Positions 54,664 to 64,000 of a DNA stretch of 64,000 nucleotides are shown here, piece by piece. The notes beneath the pieces were generated by a model, which ran no database searches, was not told the DNA's origin, and worked only from the letters and a program-made list of their open reading frames with translations. Position 1 is the first letter of the stretch. Each line of letters starts with the position of its first letter. The stretch is from Cafeteria roenbergensis (lineage: Eukaryota > Sar > Bigyra > Bicosoecida > Cafeteriaceae), in the NCBI GenBank assembly GCA_008330645.1, contig VLTN01000007.1, positions 124,001 to 188,000 on the forward strand, given 5' to 3'. The position numbers and the translations under genes are program-made.

Positions 54664-54848
54664 CGAGAATCACGCGCTCGCCCTTCCTGAGCACCACGGC
54701 TCGCGAATCTGCTACAGCCGCTGACGGCCGCTGGGGGGAGGGAGCGGGGTGTGTGGAGACTGAGTCAGGGTCCCAGGCAAAGCCGGAGCGGGATTCACAA
54801 TGTTAAGCGGGATTGCCTTGCTGGTCCGTCGCGGCAAGCCGCTCGCGC

Positions 54849-54881
54849 TCGCGCGCGCGCACACACACACACACACACACA
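54849..54881. repeat. (GC)n(AC)n dinucleotide microsatellite
   Basis: About 11 GC-alternating bases run into ten to eleven AC units. The tract lies between the ATP-grasp and membrane-protein genes. Alternating purine-pyrimidine DNA of this kind can adopt Z-form. Confidence 0.85.
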
Positions 54882-54933
54882 TGTCCGCACGCGTGTATGC
54901 TTGTTGATTCAACACGGAGCGCATCGTGGCAGG

Positions 54934-55839
54934 CTACTCCAGGGCGAGCCTGCGCCGGCGCAACATGTCTAGCCGGGACACGGCCGGCCCGTCCGGCTGC
55001 GACTGCCCTCCATCAGCGACCGGCTCCCGACGGTCGCTGCCCCGTCTTGGAGACTTGCGGGTGCGGCCTGTGACGAGGACGCGACCCCCTGCCCACAGCG
55101 CCCTGGCGGCTGCCGTCAGGGCCGACAGCTGGCCGCCGAGCACCGCCAGCGAGCACAGCAGCAGCGCCAGCTGCTCCGCCGGACCGAACGCCAGCGAAAC
55201 GGCGGAGTGCCAAACCACCATCGAGACCACAGGCGCCACCACCGCAAAGCGGACGCACGCGTCCCACCCGAACACGTCGCCCACGGCGCTCGTGGCCGCC
55301 TGCGCGCGGCTCGGCCCGCAAGCCACCCACGCGAGGGAGTGGGACGAAGCCTGGCCTACGACGCGGCGCAGCGACCGCTCCATCGTCAGGCACACCAGAA
55401 CCGCCAGCACGAAGGCGTCGCTGGCTGCTGAGACCGTGGCCGCAGCGGCCGCCACTGCCGCCACAATGGTCTGCAGGTCCGTGAGAGCAGCGCCCATCCA
55501 AGCGAGCGACTGCGTGGCGCCGGGCGAACCAGGAACCAGCGCAACGCTGTCGGCGCCGCCCCCCTCCAGCTGCGAGGCGCCTGGCCCGGAATATGCAGCG
55601 CAATCGCCTGCTGCAAGAGCCCAGCTCAGCAGCAGCGCCGATACGTCCCAGGGCTCGCCTGCAGACAGCCGCCGCCACGCCAGCGACATGCCCGACATGT
55701 CACTTGAGAGCCCGGAGAGACCTTCGCCAACGGCGGGACCCGCCCCAAGGAGCAAGCTCAAGCGAGGAGCCACGAGGCTGGACCCGATTGCCCGGGCCGA
55801 CCCCGGCGCCGCCGCTGGGCACAGCCCGGTCGATACCAT
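54934..55839 (-). CDS. unknown multi-pass membrane protein
   Basis: From the ATG at 55839 the product has 301 residues. Several hydrophobic Ala/Leu/Val-rich stretches are visible (for example VSALLLSWALAAGDCAAY, TVSAASDAFVLAVLVCL, and paired helices around FAVVAPVVSMVVW and LALLLCSLAVLGG), so four to six membrane passes are likely. The C-terminus is basic and polar (RTRKSPRRGSDRRE) and probably cytosolic. I do not recognise the family. The frame is open much further upstream (to 56568), but that part overlaps the neighbouring kinase tail in another frame and looks noncoding here. Confidence 0.55.
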   Translation of the reverse strand: MVSTGLCPAAAPGSARAIGSSLVAPRLSLLLGAGPAVGEGLSGLSSDMSGMSLAWRRLSAGEPWDVSALLLSWALAAGDCAAYSGPGASQLEGGGADSVALVPGSPGATQSLAWMGAALTDLQTIVAAVAAAAATVSAASDAFVLAVLVCLTMERSLRRVVGQASSHSLAWVACGPSRAQAATSAVGDVFGWDACVRFAVVAPVVSMVVWHSAVSLAFGPAEQLALLLCSLAVLGGQLSALTAAARALWAGGRVLVTGRTRKSPRRGSDRREPVADGGQSQPDGPAVSRLDMLRRRRLALE

Positions 55840-56125
55840 GGCGCGCAGATGACCTCGACCTGTGGACGGCTGCTTGACACCCCGCCCGATGGCTCGCTTG
55901 GTGGATCGAGGCGAGCGGCGCAGTCGCGAGTGTGCGGGATGCTTGTTTGCATCGAAACAGAGCTGCAGCTCGGGGCAGGCTTTCGGCCTTTTTCGCGCCA
56001 ATGGGACTCGGGCAAAACACGAAAATCCGGCCCACGGCCTTGATGCATCCAGCAATGAACGATCCGTCGACCTCGCGGCGGTTGGTGCAGGCCTATGACA
56101 AGTGAATGGCTGCTGCCAAACGCGC

Positions 56126-58281
56126 TTATGGCGCTGCCATTGCCGCTGCAGCTCCGGCAAGTCCCACGCCCACGCGCGGAGCGGGCGCAACGCGCACGGC
56201 ATGTTGCAATGACTTTGGCGGGGGGTGAATGGGAGTGCCCGGAGCGGCGGCAGGGACAGAAGGCAGCGCGTCCCCCACTGCTGCCGATGGGCGCCTTCTC
56301 GCAGCAGCCCCTGCGGAGGCAGCTGCAGCCGCGCCTGGAAGGTCAGGGTCTGTGTCATCGTCTCCGTCTGCGATGCCCCACTCCGAGCCAAACTCCGGTG
56401 CTTGCAGGTCTGCGTCCGTCGTGCCAAGCCGGAGGAGCTGCTTGGCATTCTCGAGCGCCTCCTCGGTTTCGTCGTGCTCGGCAGTGGAGCTGACGGCATC
56501 CTCATCCAGAATCTCGCCGAACGGCCTGCTTTGGCGCCTGCTCGGGCGGCGGGAGCTCTTGGCGCCACTTGCCATCGCGCTCAGACTTCCAAAGTGCTGC
56601 CGGAACGCGTCGCTGTGCGCCGCGGACACGGCGCTCGTGGAGCCTGCGGCGCCGAAAGGCGAACGCGGCTCATCATCGTCCACGCTGGCTTGGCTGCCTG
56701 CCTTGCTGCCTGCCTTGCTGCCTGCCTTGCTGCCCTCCTTCGACGGGACGATGCGGGCCGTGACTCTGCGGGTGAGGCAATCTCGCATCAAGTGGCTGGG
56801 ACGTCCTGTGAACCATGGCAAAGGCGCCGGCCCGCCCCGCTGCGCAGCGCAAAGCACCGCACGTGGCCGCACGGTTGCGGGAGAGGCTCACTCATGCGCA
56901 ATGTGATCCGCCTCCTTCTTCATTGCGAAGAGTCGCTTCAGAATTTGGTTGAAGGTGGGGCGGTCGGCCGGCCTGTCGGCCCAGCATTCTTGCATCAAGA
57001 CGCTGTAGTTGCGCGGCACATAGCTGGGAATTTCCGGACGCTTGCCTTGCTCTGCTGCAGCATAGGCGATTTGGACACCACGCTTGCCCCCATAAGGCTC
57101 CTGCCGAGTGATGAGCTCCCAAAGGATGATGCCAAAGGAGTAGACATCCACCTTGTCTGTGTACGCTTCCATCCTCACAATCTCGGGGGCAGTCCACGCG
57201 GGCGTCCCGCAGGCAGTCAGGTTCCCGTCAGCACCTGTTTCTGTCATCACCCGGCTGAGCCCAAAGTCGGAGACCTTGGCATTGAGACTAGCATCGACCA
57301 GAACATTCCGTGCCTTGAGGTCCCGCTGCACAATGTTCTGCTTGTTGTGCAGATACTTGACCCCACGGGCAATGTCGACCGCGAAGCGGTAGACCAAAGA
57401 CATCGTGATGCGAATGCTGTGCGTTGTCTCCGATCGTAAGAATTCGTGGAGACTGCCGTGGACGCAGTGCTCGAGCACCAGACACACGTTGGGCGGCTGA
57501 AGGCATGCTCCCATAAACATAACCACGTTTGGGTGGTGCAGAGCACTGCGCGGGAATTTCGCGGCGGGTGCACCCGAGTCCTGTGAAGCAAGCCGGCTTG
57601 CAGCAAAGCTGCTGCTTTGGAAGGCCCACGCGCAGCTTTCCTCACCTTTGCATGAAAATTTCGTCGATGAAGCGTTTCACAACTGCCTTGTCCGACTGAA
57701 GCGCAGGAAGGAGCGTTTTGACTGCGACTGGGGAGCCCAGCCAAGACGACAGCCATACTTCCCTGCGCGTGCGAACGGAACAGAATGGAGCGCATGCGGC
57801 GCGGATGTATCCTGGCTTGGCCCCAAGCGGGCGCCCGCGGGCGGGTGCGGGCTCGCGGAGCCTTGCGCGGCGGCCCTCACCCAAAGTTCCCCCGGCCGAT
57901 TAGGCGCTGCAGCTGAAGGCGCTTCCACTCGATCTCCCACTCGAAAGGCCCGTGCTTCCGGTCCTCGGCGGTAGGAACGATGGTTTTGCGCTGCGACTGG
58001 CCCGCAGGAGCAGGAGTCGGATGGGGCTCAGGGTCCGGAGTCGAGCCGGACGAATTTCGTGGCCGGCTCGGGCGGCGCCCCAGGGCGTAAGTGACCGATC
58101 CCGCAGGGCGTGAGAGGGGCTTGGCCTCGAAGGAAGTCCGGAGCGTGTCAAAGAGGGTTCGCCCGTGCGCGCGTGCAAGCCGGGAAATGGATGCCAGCGC
58201 CAGTCCCGCCACGACGCCGAGCAACAGCGCCACGGCGAAAAACACGCCCGCGAGCGCATTGAAGTCCCAAGCGTCCGCCAT
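56126..58281 (-). CDS. membrane-anchored TKL/RAF-like protein kinase
   Basis: Four exons, 57881-58281, 57646-57762, 56892-57545 and 56126-56765, give 603 residues; introns are 118, 100 and 126 bp, all phase 2. A membrane helix near residues 12-32 (VFFAVALLLGVVAGLALA) precedes a Pro/Ser-rich linker and the kinase domain (about 122-350). The joins rebuild LIGRGNFG, EVWLSSWLGSPVAVKTLL, then DEIFMQS, ALHHPNVVMFMGAC, the standard TKL order. The catalytic loop reads QRDLKARN, with Gln for the usual His; DFGLS and APEIVRMEAYTDKVDVYSFG are normal. The third donor sits on a stop codon: unspliced RNA would end at IAHE (391 residues), while splicing adds a 212-residue Ser/Ala/Asp-rich tail with four GSKA-type repeats. 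An outward receptor role is not evident, as no ectodomain is present. Confidence 0.82.
56693..56741. repeat. 12-bp tandem repeat in the kinase tail
   Basis: About four copies of a GGCAGCAAGGCA-like unit (minus strand) encode KAGS repeats just after the last intron of the TKL kinase. Confidence 0.8.
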
Positions 58282-58639
58282 GGACGCAGCGGGGTCGGGG
58301 GTCCCCCCGCGAAGGCTGCGACTGCGACGGGCAGCCGGTGCAAGGTTTCTGCCTCGCTTGCGGAGAGCAGAGCGAAACCACGCGCCAGCCGCGGTCGGCA
58401 ATTCACCCCATCACGACAGCGGGGCCGCCAAGCGAGCTGGAGGCAGTCTCGCTGGCGTTCCACCTGGCCACGATCCCAGATCGTGGCCGCATGGCTGCCG
58501 CCCACGGGCGAGCCTGGCGCGCACAACGCCCCCACCCGACTGCTCGCAGCGCCGCGGCTCTGCAATATGACGGGGCTGCTAGCAAAACGCTCACGTCACT
58601 GAGCGCTGGCAGTCGGGCGCGTCGGGCAGGCCCAGGGAT
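58282..58639. other. divergent promoter region
   Basis: This 358-bp gap lies between the start of the TKL kinase (-) and a small secreted-protein gene (+). It should hold the kinase promoter. I see no conserved motif. Confidence 0.45.
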
Positions 58640-59074
58640 ATGGGCCGAGCTTTGATTGTGTTGTTTGTGGCAGCCTGTCTAGCGGGCACCCGGCCCGCTT
58701 CGGCCGCCGCAGCGTCCAGCCGCTGCCTGGAGCAAGGCACTTGTTCGCCGCCCTGGATGCCGGGCGTCCTCAGACCGCAGGCCCACTCGGGCCCGAGTCC
58801 CCCGCCGCCACCCGGCCAAACTGAGGCTTCGCCGGCCGGGGACCCGGGCGAGGCGCACCCTGGCCGCTGGTGCCAGTCGGGCGCTGTCGGCGAAGCAAGC
58901 GAGCCAGCCTCCGTGCCGCTGGCCTGGCCCGATCAGGCACAGTGGACCAGCGCGGGCGCAGCCGTGGCATCGTCGTTCGTGACGCTGCTCGCCATCATGG
59001 CTTCGTCGGCTGCTGCGTGTGTCGGGGCGGACGAGCTGCTCACGTGCATCAGCAAGCGCGCTTGCCCGGCATGA
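58640..59074 (+). CDS. small putative secreted or membrane-anchored protein
   Basis: The 144-residue frame begins MGRALIVLFVAACLAGTRPASA, a good signal peptide. A Pro/Gly-rich middle with scattered Cys follows (SRCLEQGTC, then WCQSG), and a hydrophobic stretch near the end (AVASSFVTLLAIMASSAAACVG) could be a membrane helix. It ends CISKRACPA, which is a little too polar for a classical GPI signal. No family is recognised. The gene ends 82 bp before the convergent stop of the WDR62-like gene. It may be a chance frame; the signal peptide is the main support. Confidence 0.45.
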   Translation: MGRALIVLFVAACLAGTRPASAAAASSRCLEQGTCSPPWMPGVLRPQAHSGPSPPPPPGQTEASPAGDPGEAHPGRWCQSGAVGEASEPASVPLAWPDQAQWTSAGAAVASSFVTLLAIMASSAAACVGADELLTCISKRACPA

Positions 59075-59156
59075 CGACGGCGCGATTTTCGCGGGGTCGG
59101 ACGCGGTTGCAAGGAGCGGGGCACGCAGGGCTGTCGGACGCGCTGCAGGCACGCGC

Positions 59157-62100
59157 TCACGACTGCAGTTTGGCGCTCACTCGCTCCACAAGCAGCTGGC
59201 TGTACGACTCGAGCAGCGCGGTCACGCCCGGATGGTCCAGGCTCAGCGGCGAGACGCTGCCGGCGGCTGCAGGGCCGGCCTCCCCCGCTGCGGCTGCGGT
59301 CGCCTCCCCGAGATCTTCCTCGCCGTCAGCCCGGAGGAGCGCCATTGCCGACGTCAGCTGCTTCACGCTCTGAGCCATGGCTTGCCGCAGAAGCCGCGCC
59401 ATGGCCCCGCTGGACTCGCCAGCCTCCCCCGCGAGCTGCTCGGCCAGCGACGTCGCAGCCAAAGTTGTGCTCTCCAGGGCCGACGTGGCCTGCACAACGG
59501 CTGCAGCGCTCGGCCCGCCGCCCTCCCCGGCCGCCTGCGACGCTCCAAGGCTGCGCTCCAGCCGCGGCGACACGCTTGCCAGCGGCGCGCCAGCGGCTTC
59601 GGCCCCGATTCGGGCGGGGGACGTCCCAGCCAGGCCCCTGGGCGGGGTGCGGACCGCGGCCGGATCGCTGTGCCCCTCGGCCTCCGCTGCGGCGCCTGCT
59701 TCGCTCTCTGGCGCCTCCGAGGACGCAGCAGGCTCCGGGCCCGTGGGCAGCGCCGACTGCCCGGTGAGGTACTGCAGTGCGCGGTCGTGCACTGACGGCC
59801 TGGAGCAGACCCCCCCGCGAGAGCCCGAGGCCCGCGCACCCTCAGCGGCGAGCTCCACCGGCTCCGACGGGCTGACTGTCAAGTCGTCCGCCGCCCCGAG
59901 CGGCACCTTGGGCGTGGCGTCGAGCGCGATGCCGAGCTGCCGCAGGCCGGCTCGCATGTTGGCGACGGCGTCACGCACACTGGGGGCGTCGACGCTTGAC
60001 CTGGCGGCGCTGGAAGCCGTTCCCGGCCGGGAGCCTGCACGGCTCCCAGCCGTGGGCACGCGGTACGCCCGCAGGCCGGGAGGGCCAGCCTGCCCGCCGC
60101 GGTCCAGGCCCTCAAGCACCAGCGCCCCCGCGCTGGCGGCGCTCTCCCCGAGGCTGCTCTCCGCCATCCGGTCCTCTGGCGCTGCAGGCGCGGGGGGAGC
60201 AGGCGAGCCATCATCCTCCAGGGTGGCCGCCGCGCCTGCTGCCGCGATGCTGCTGGGGGCTTCCAGCGGCAGGGCCTCCTTGCGCGGAGTGATGGTGATT
60301 GCAAACGCGTCGGGCGGCCCCAATGCGCTGCCCGGCGTCGACGGCGACGACTCCGATTCCCCGGGCTCGGAGTCGTCCAAGTCTGCGAGGGAGGCTTGTG
60401 AAGCAGCAGCAGCATAAGCAGCAGCAGCGGCAGCGAGACGGAAGAGTCGGGGACACACGGCGCGCGATCGCTGCGTGGCAGCGGAAACGCGTCGTGCCCA
60501 GGCCGAAACAAGGCACTGTCACAGAGGCAGGAGTTGCCGCCCGAACACGCGCCAAACCAACACGCACCGAGCGCGCGCGGATGCAGGCGAGCAGAGCGGT
60601 GCGCGCGCCATCCCAGGCAGCGCGCCGAGGGCCGCGCGCAGCTCTCACTTGGCAGGTCCGCGAGGTAGGGGGCGGAGTCGACCATGGGGCGGCTCGGGTC
60701 GGACGACCCGGCGTCCTCCATCTCGAAGTCGTCGCCGTAGGTGTCCTCAGCGTCAGACGCTGCCTCGGCAGAGTCGGCGTTGGACGCACGGCGGGAGCCC
60801 ACCGGCGCGCTGGTGGCTGGGCGCATCGGTGGCGCGTCCTTGGGTAGCGAGCCATCAGCGCCGAAGCCCGGCCGACCCGACAGCGGCCCTGCCGACCGTG
60901 CGGGCGAGCCGCCTCCCGCCAGGGCAGCAGCAAGCGCGCCCACGCCCAGCTGCCTCCCAGTGGCGTCCGGGGCGCTGGATGCCGGGCTCGACGCGCCCGA
61001 AGCATCGGCGTCGTCGTCGTCGCCCAGGTGGAACATGGCCATGACGCCGGCGGAGGAGGCGGACCGCGGGTCAGCGGCGTCCGCCGCCCCGCCAGTGCGC
61101 CGCGCCCACGACGGGAGAGAGCTCGGGCCGCGGTCCATCCCGGATGCGCCGGCGCCGGCGAGCGCGGCGTCCGGGAGCGTTGGCGGGGGCACTCGCGCCG
61201 GGCTGCCGTGTGCCGGCGGGTCTGCCGGCTGCGGCGGGGGCGGGGACTCCGGGTGCGGTTCGGCCGGGTTCGCGGCGATGGCCGATGCCAGAGCAGCGGC
61301 CGGTGCCTCTGGGGGCCGCTTGGCAACTGCGCTCCCCACGGCTGCCGCAGGGCCTCCCTGGTCCGCTGAGCCCTTTTGCGAGGCGAGAAGCGCTTGCGAG
61401 GCGCGCATCGCCCTTCCCGAGAGAGCAGCGGACCGCGCCTGCGTGATTTCGGCAATGCGCTCGCGGACGGAGGCCGTCACCGCCGCTCCGAGCCGCCAGA
61501 CGAGGACAACTCCGTCGGCCGACACGGTAATGAGGCGCTTGCAGTCCGGCGTGAAGGTCAGCCCCGTTACGACGTCAGCGTGGCCCTGGACCCTGGCCAG
61601 CGCCCTGCCGCCGTAAAAGTCGACGAGCGTGACGCCGCAGTCTTGCGAGGCCACCGCTGCGAACAGGCCGGAGGGGTCCATCGCAACCCGAGCCAGCCCG
61701 GAGGCGGGCTTCCCTTCCGACCCGGCAACCTTGTGAGAGCGCAGGTGCCTGCCGGAGCGCAGCGCCCACACGTGGAGGGCCTTGTCAGTGCCCACCGTGG
61801 CGGCGTGGCGGTTGGTGGCGTCCATGGCGGAGGAGAGGACGGAGCCGTAGGGCTGGGACGCGGAGCGCCACAGCTTGGCCGCGACGGAGCCGGTGCAAGC
61901 AGCGTGCTGGGCGGCGGCAGCGGCGGCCCGAGCAAGGGCCATCGCCGGCGGCAGAGCATCGCCGGTCATGCCGGCGGGCGGCGGGGCGGCGGCCGACGTG
62001 GACACGGCCACGAGGTCGACGGGCGCGCGGCCAGCGATGGTGACCTTGCAGAAGCCCACCCCGCCGTCTGCGCCAGTTGTCACGAGCTTGCAGTCGTCGT

Positions 62101-64000
62101 AGGAGAAGGTGAGCGAGGTGACCGCGGCGCTGTGGTGGGACAGCCGCGCGCACTCGCGCAGGTGGTGCGTCCGCGGCGCGTACGGGAGGGCGGGCGCGGT
62201 GCGCGCGTCCATGACGCAGGCCGTGTGGTCCTTGCTGGCCGAGGCCAGCGCAGCACCCGTGGCGGGCGAGAAGGCAACGGACAGGACGTCCTTCGTGTGG
62301 GGCCTGGCTCTGCCGACGACGCGCAGCGTTCCCAGCGAGACGAGCACAACCTCGCCGGACGACGTGCCGATGGCTGCGATGGCGTCGCGGTGGGGGGGCG
62401 CGTCGGCCGAGGGGCGGCCGCCCACGGGCACCTCGCCCTGCCTGACAGCCACGCACAGAGGGCTGTTGATGTCAGCCGACGCAGGGGCCCGCCACCCGCG
62501 CTCTGGGTCAAAGGTTGCCGAAGCCACCGCCCTGGCCGACGCGCTGCCGCGGGGGGGCGGCGACCACCGGCCGTCGCCGTCGCTGCCGTCGAGGCTGAGC
62601 ACGGCCAGCGTCTCGTAGCCGAGGGGGTGCCGCGCAGGCACGCAGCCGGCCTCGTCTGCGCCTGGGTGGGGCGGGAGAGGCGTGCTCGGGGTCCCAGCGG
62701 GGTCGCGCGTGCCGGGAGCTGCCGTGGTCGGTCGCATGAGCGCGGCGGCGGCGACGGCGGCGAACGGGGACGCGCCTGGCGACGGGTTCGGCGTGCCCTT
62801 TCCGGAGCCGAGGCCGCCACGGAGCGCGGCGACAGCGGCCGTAGGGGCCGTGGCCGGGCGCTTGGAGGGCGGCAGCACCGCCGGATTGATGTTCCAAAGG
62901 CGGACGGTGCCGTCGGCCGAAGCGGTGACGAACGACCCGGGGGGCACCCGCGGCGCGTCGGCGTGCGTGAGCCGGCGGGCGGCCCCGTCTGCACCAGCGG
63001 ACGGCACTGCTGCCATGGCCACGGCGGCGTCTTCCACCACCGCCACGTCCCTGACGGCACCGCAGTGGTGGAGGAAGGAGCGGAGCCGGCGGGCGCCGCG
63101 CGGGTTGAGCACGGGGGGGCGGCCGTTGGCAGGCCTGGGCGCCTCTGAGGGCACAGCCCAGAGCGCCAAGCTGCGGTCTCCGTAGATCACGGCGACCCTG
63201 CCGCCCTTATGCGACGCGCGCACTGCAACCGCCCCTGGCCGCACGCTGGCCTGGGCGCCGGGGGAGGCAGAGTCGGGCGCCAGCGCCCCCGCAAAGGGCA
63301 GCGCGCCCACCACCGGCGCGCGCGGCAGCGTGCCCAGGTGTTCGAGGGAGGGGACGGCGAAGGCCCGCACCGTGCCGTCGGAGCACCCCACGTACGCCAC
63401 GCTGCCCGCGGCCGTGACGGAGAAGGCGCTGTCCGCCCGGAGGGGCACCCACCGGTCCATGAGGCGCGTGCTGTCGAAGGCGGTGAGCATCCCGCCCGCA
63501 GTCACCGCAAGGGTCACGCTGGCACCGCGGCGGGGTGACTCCAGGGGGATGTCCCCCGGGTCGGCGCCAGCCCGCACTGCCGCCGCGTGGCTGATGCGCT
63601 CGGAGGCGGAGGCCACACGGCACACGACGACGTCGACGAAGGTCGCGCTGTGGTGCTGCTCGAGCATGACGGCCGGCCGAGAGGGGATGGTGGCGGGCGC
63701 GGCGCCGCCCAGCTCAGACCCGGAGGACGAAGGCAGGGGCGGCGGCGGCGGCGGCTCCCAAAACTTGATGTGACGGTCGCCGGCCGTGACGAACCACCGC
63801 CCAGCGGGCTCCCAGGACGCGCTGTACACCTGGCGCGACACGGTGGCGGTGGACAAAATCTCCCCGGACGAGGGCGCAGGGGCCGACAGCGGGTCCAAGC
63901 GCCACACGTGGATGCGCTGGTCGTTGCGAAAGCCCACGGTGAGGAGGAGGGAGCTGTCGAGCGGGTGAAATGCGACCACCGCCACGCCGAAGGAATGCTC
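59157..64000 (-). CDS. WD40 protein, WDR62/MAPKBP1-like (5' end outside the window)
   Basis: Two exons, 60650-64000 (approximate boundary 60649) and 59157-60382, flank a phase-1 intron of about 266 bp. About 1,525 residues are visible and the frame is still open at the window end, so the N-terminus is missing. Many WD40 blades are seen, e.g. VAVVAFHPLD with DQRIHVWRLD, SVAYVGCSDGTVRAF, GSFVTASADGTVRLWNINP, GAALASASKDHTACVMD, CKLVTTGADGGVGF and CKRLITVSADGVVLVWRL. Their spacing suggests two propellers, as in WDR62/MAPKBP1, which scaffold JNK signalling and spindle poles. A long Ser/Pro/Ala-rich tail ends in a Leu-rich helix (LLESYSQLLVERVSAKLQ), also typical. Another large WD40 scaffold is possible. 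Confidence 0.85.

Noticed and set aside
1-64000. Integrated virophage, Polinton or other capsid-bearing element
   Set aside because: I found no low-GC block, capsid-, packaging-ATPase- or DNA-polymerase-like frame. The only mobile element seen is the Ngaro-type retrotransposon.
1-64000. tRNA or rRNA genes
   Set aside because: A read-through for cloverleaf-type arms and TTCRA loops, and for rRNA core sequences, found nothing convincing. A covariance-model scan would be decisive.

Overview
The window reads as nuclear DNA of a very GC-rich (about 70% by eye), gene-dense unicellular eukaryote. It has spliceosomal introns, a UPF1 helicase, GPI-anchor and telomere-capping genes, SnRK3/CIPK-like and TKL kinases, and a tyrosine-recombinase (DIRS/Ngaro-type) retrotransposon. 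A heterotrophic stramenopile such as the bicosoecid Cafeteria (GC-rich, Ngaro elements reported) would fit, but a GC-rich alga would too. The species is inference.

Layout, left to right: the 3' part of an unknown gene (+); GPI mannosyltransferase PIG-V (+); glutamate synthase large chain (-); a secreted ParB-like domain protein (-); a GST-SDR fusion (-); a low-complexity WD40-like protein (-); UPF1 (+); a CTR copper transporter (-); an EngB/GTPBP8 GTPase (-); a CIPK-like kinase with an 8-nt microexon (-); STN1 (-); an MFSD14-like MFS carrier (+); a BEM46/ABHD13 hydrolase (+); a giant hydrolase-like/IQ/SAM/ankyrin protein (+) with a 1.5-kb minisatellite in its second intron; the retrotransposon; an ACC-synthase-like aminotransferase (-); an ATP-grasp protein (-); an unknown membrane protein (-); a membrane-anchored TKL kinase (-); a small secreted protein (+); and a WDR62/MAPKBP1-like protein (-) running off the right edge.

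I placed 15 introns by matching splice signals, reading phase and family motifs across the joins. All 15 start GTGAG and end GCAG, and 14 end CGCAG. Most are 100-310 bp. Eight are phase 2, so retaining any of them gives an immediate in-frame TGA. Many genes have no intron that I can see, and gaps between genes are mostly 80-750 bp.

The genes do not form a pathway; this is an ordinary mixed chromosomal neighbourhood. The unusual items are the intronic minisatellite that imitates a repeat protein, the microexon, the GST-SDR fusion, the giant IQ protein, a kinase stop codon that overlaps a splice donor, and the retrotransposon. I saw no low-GC island, capsid gene, CRISPR array, rRNA or convincing tRNA.
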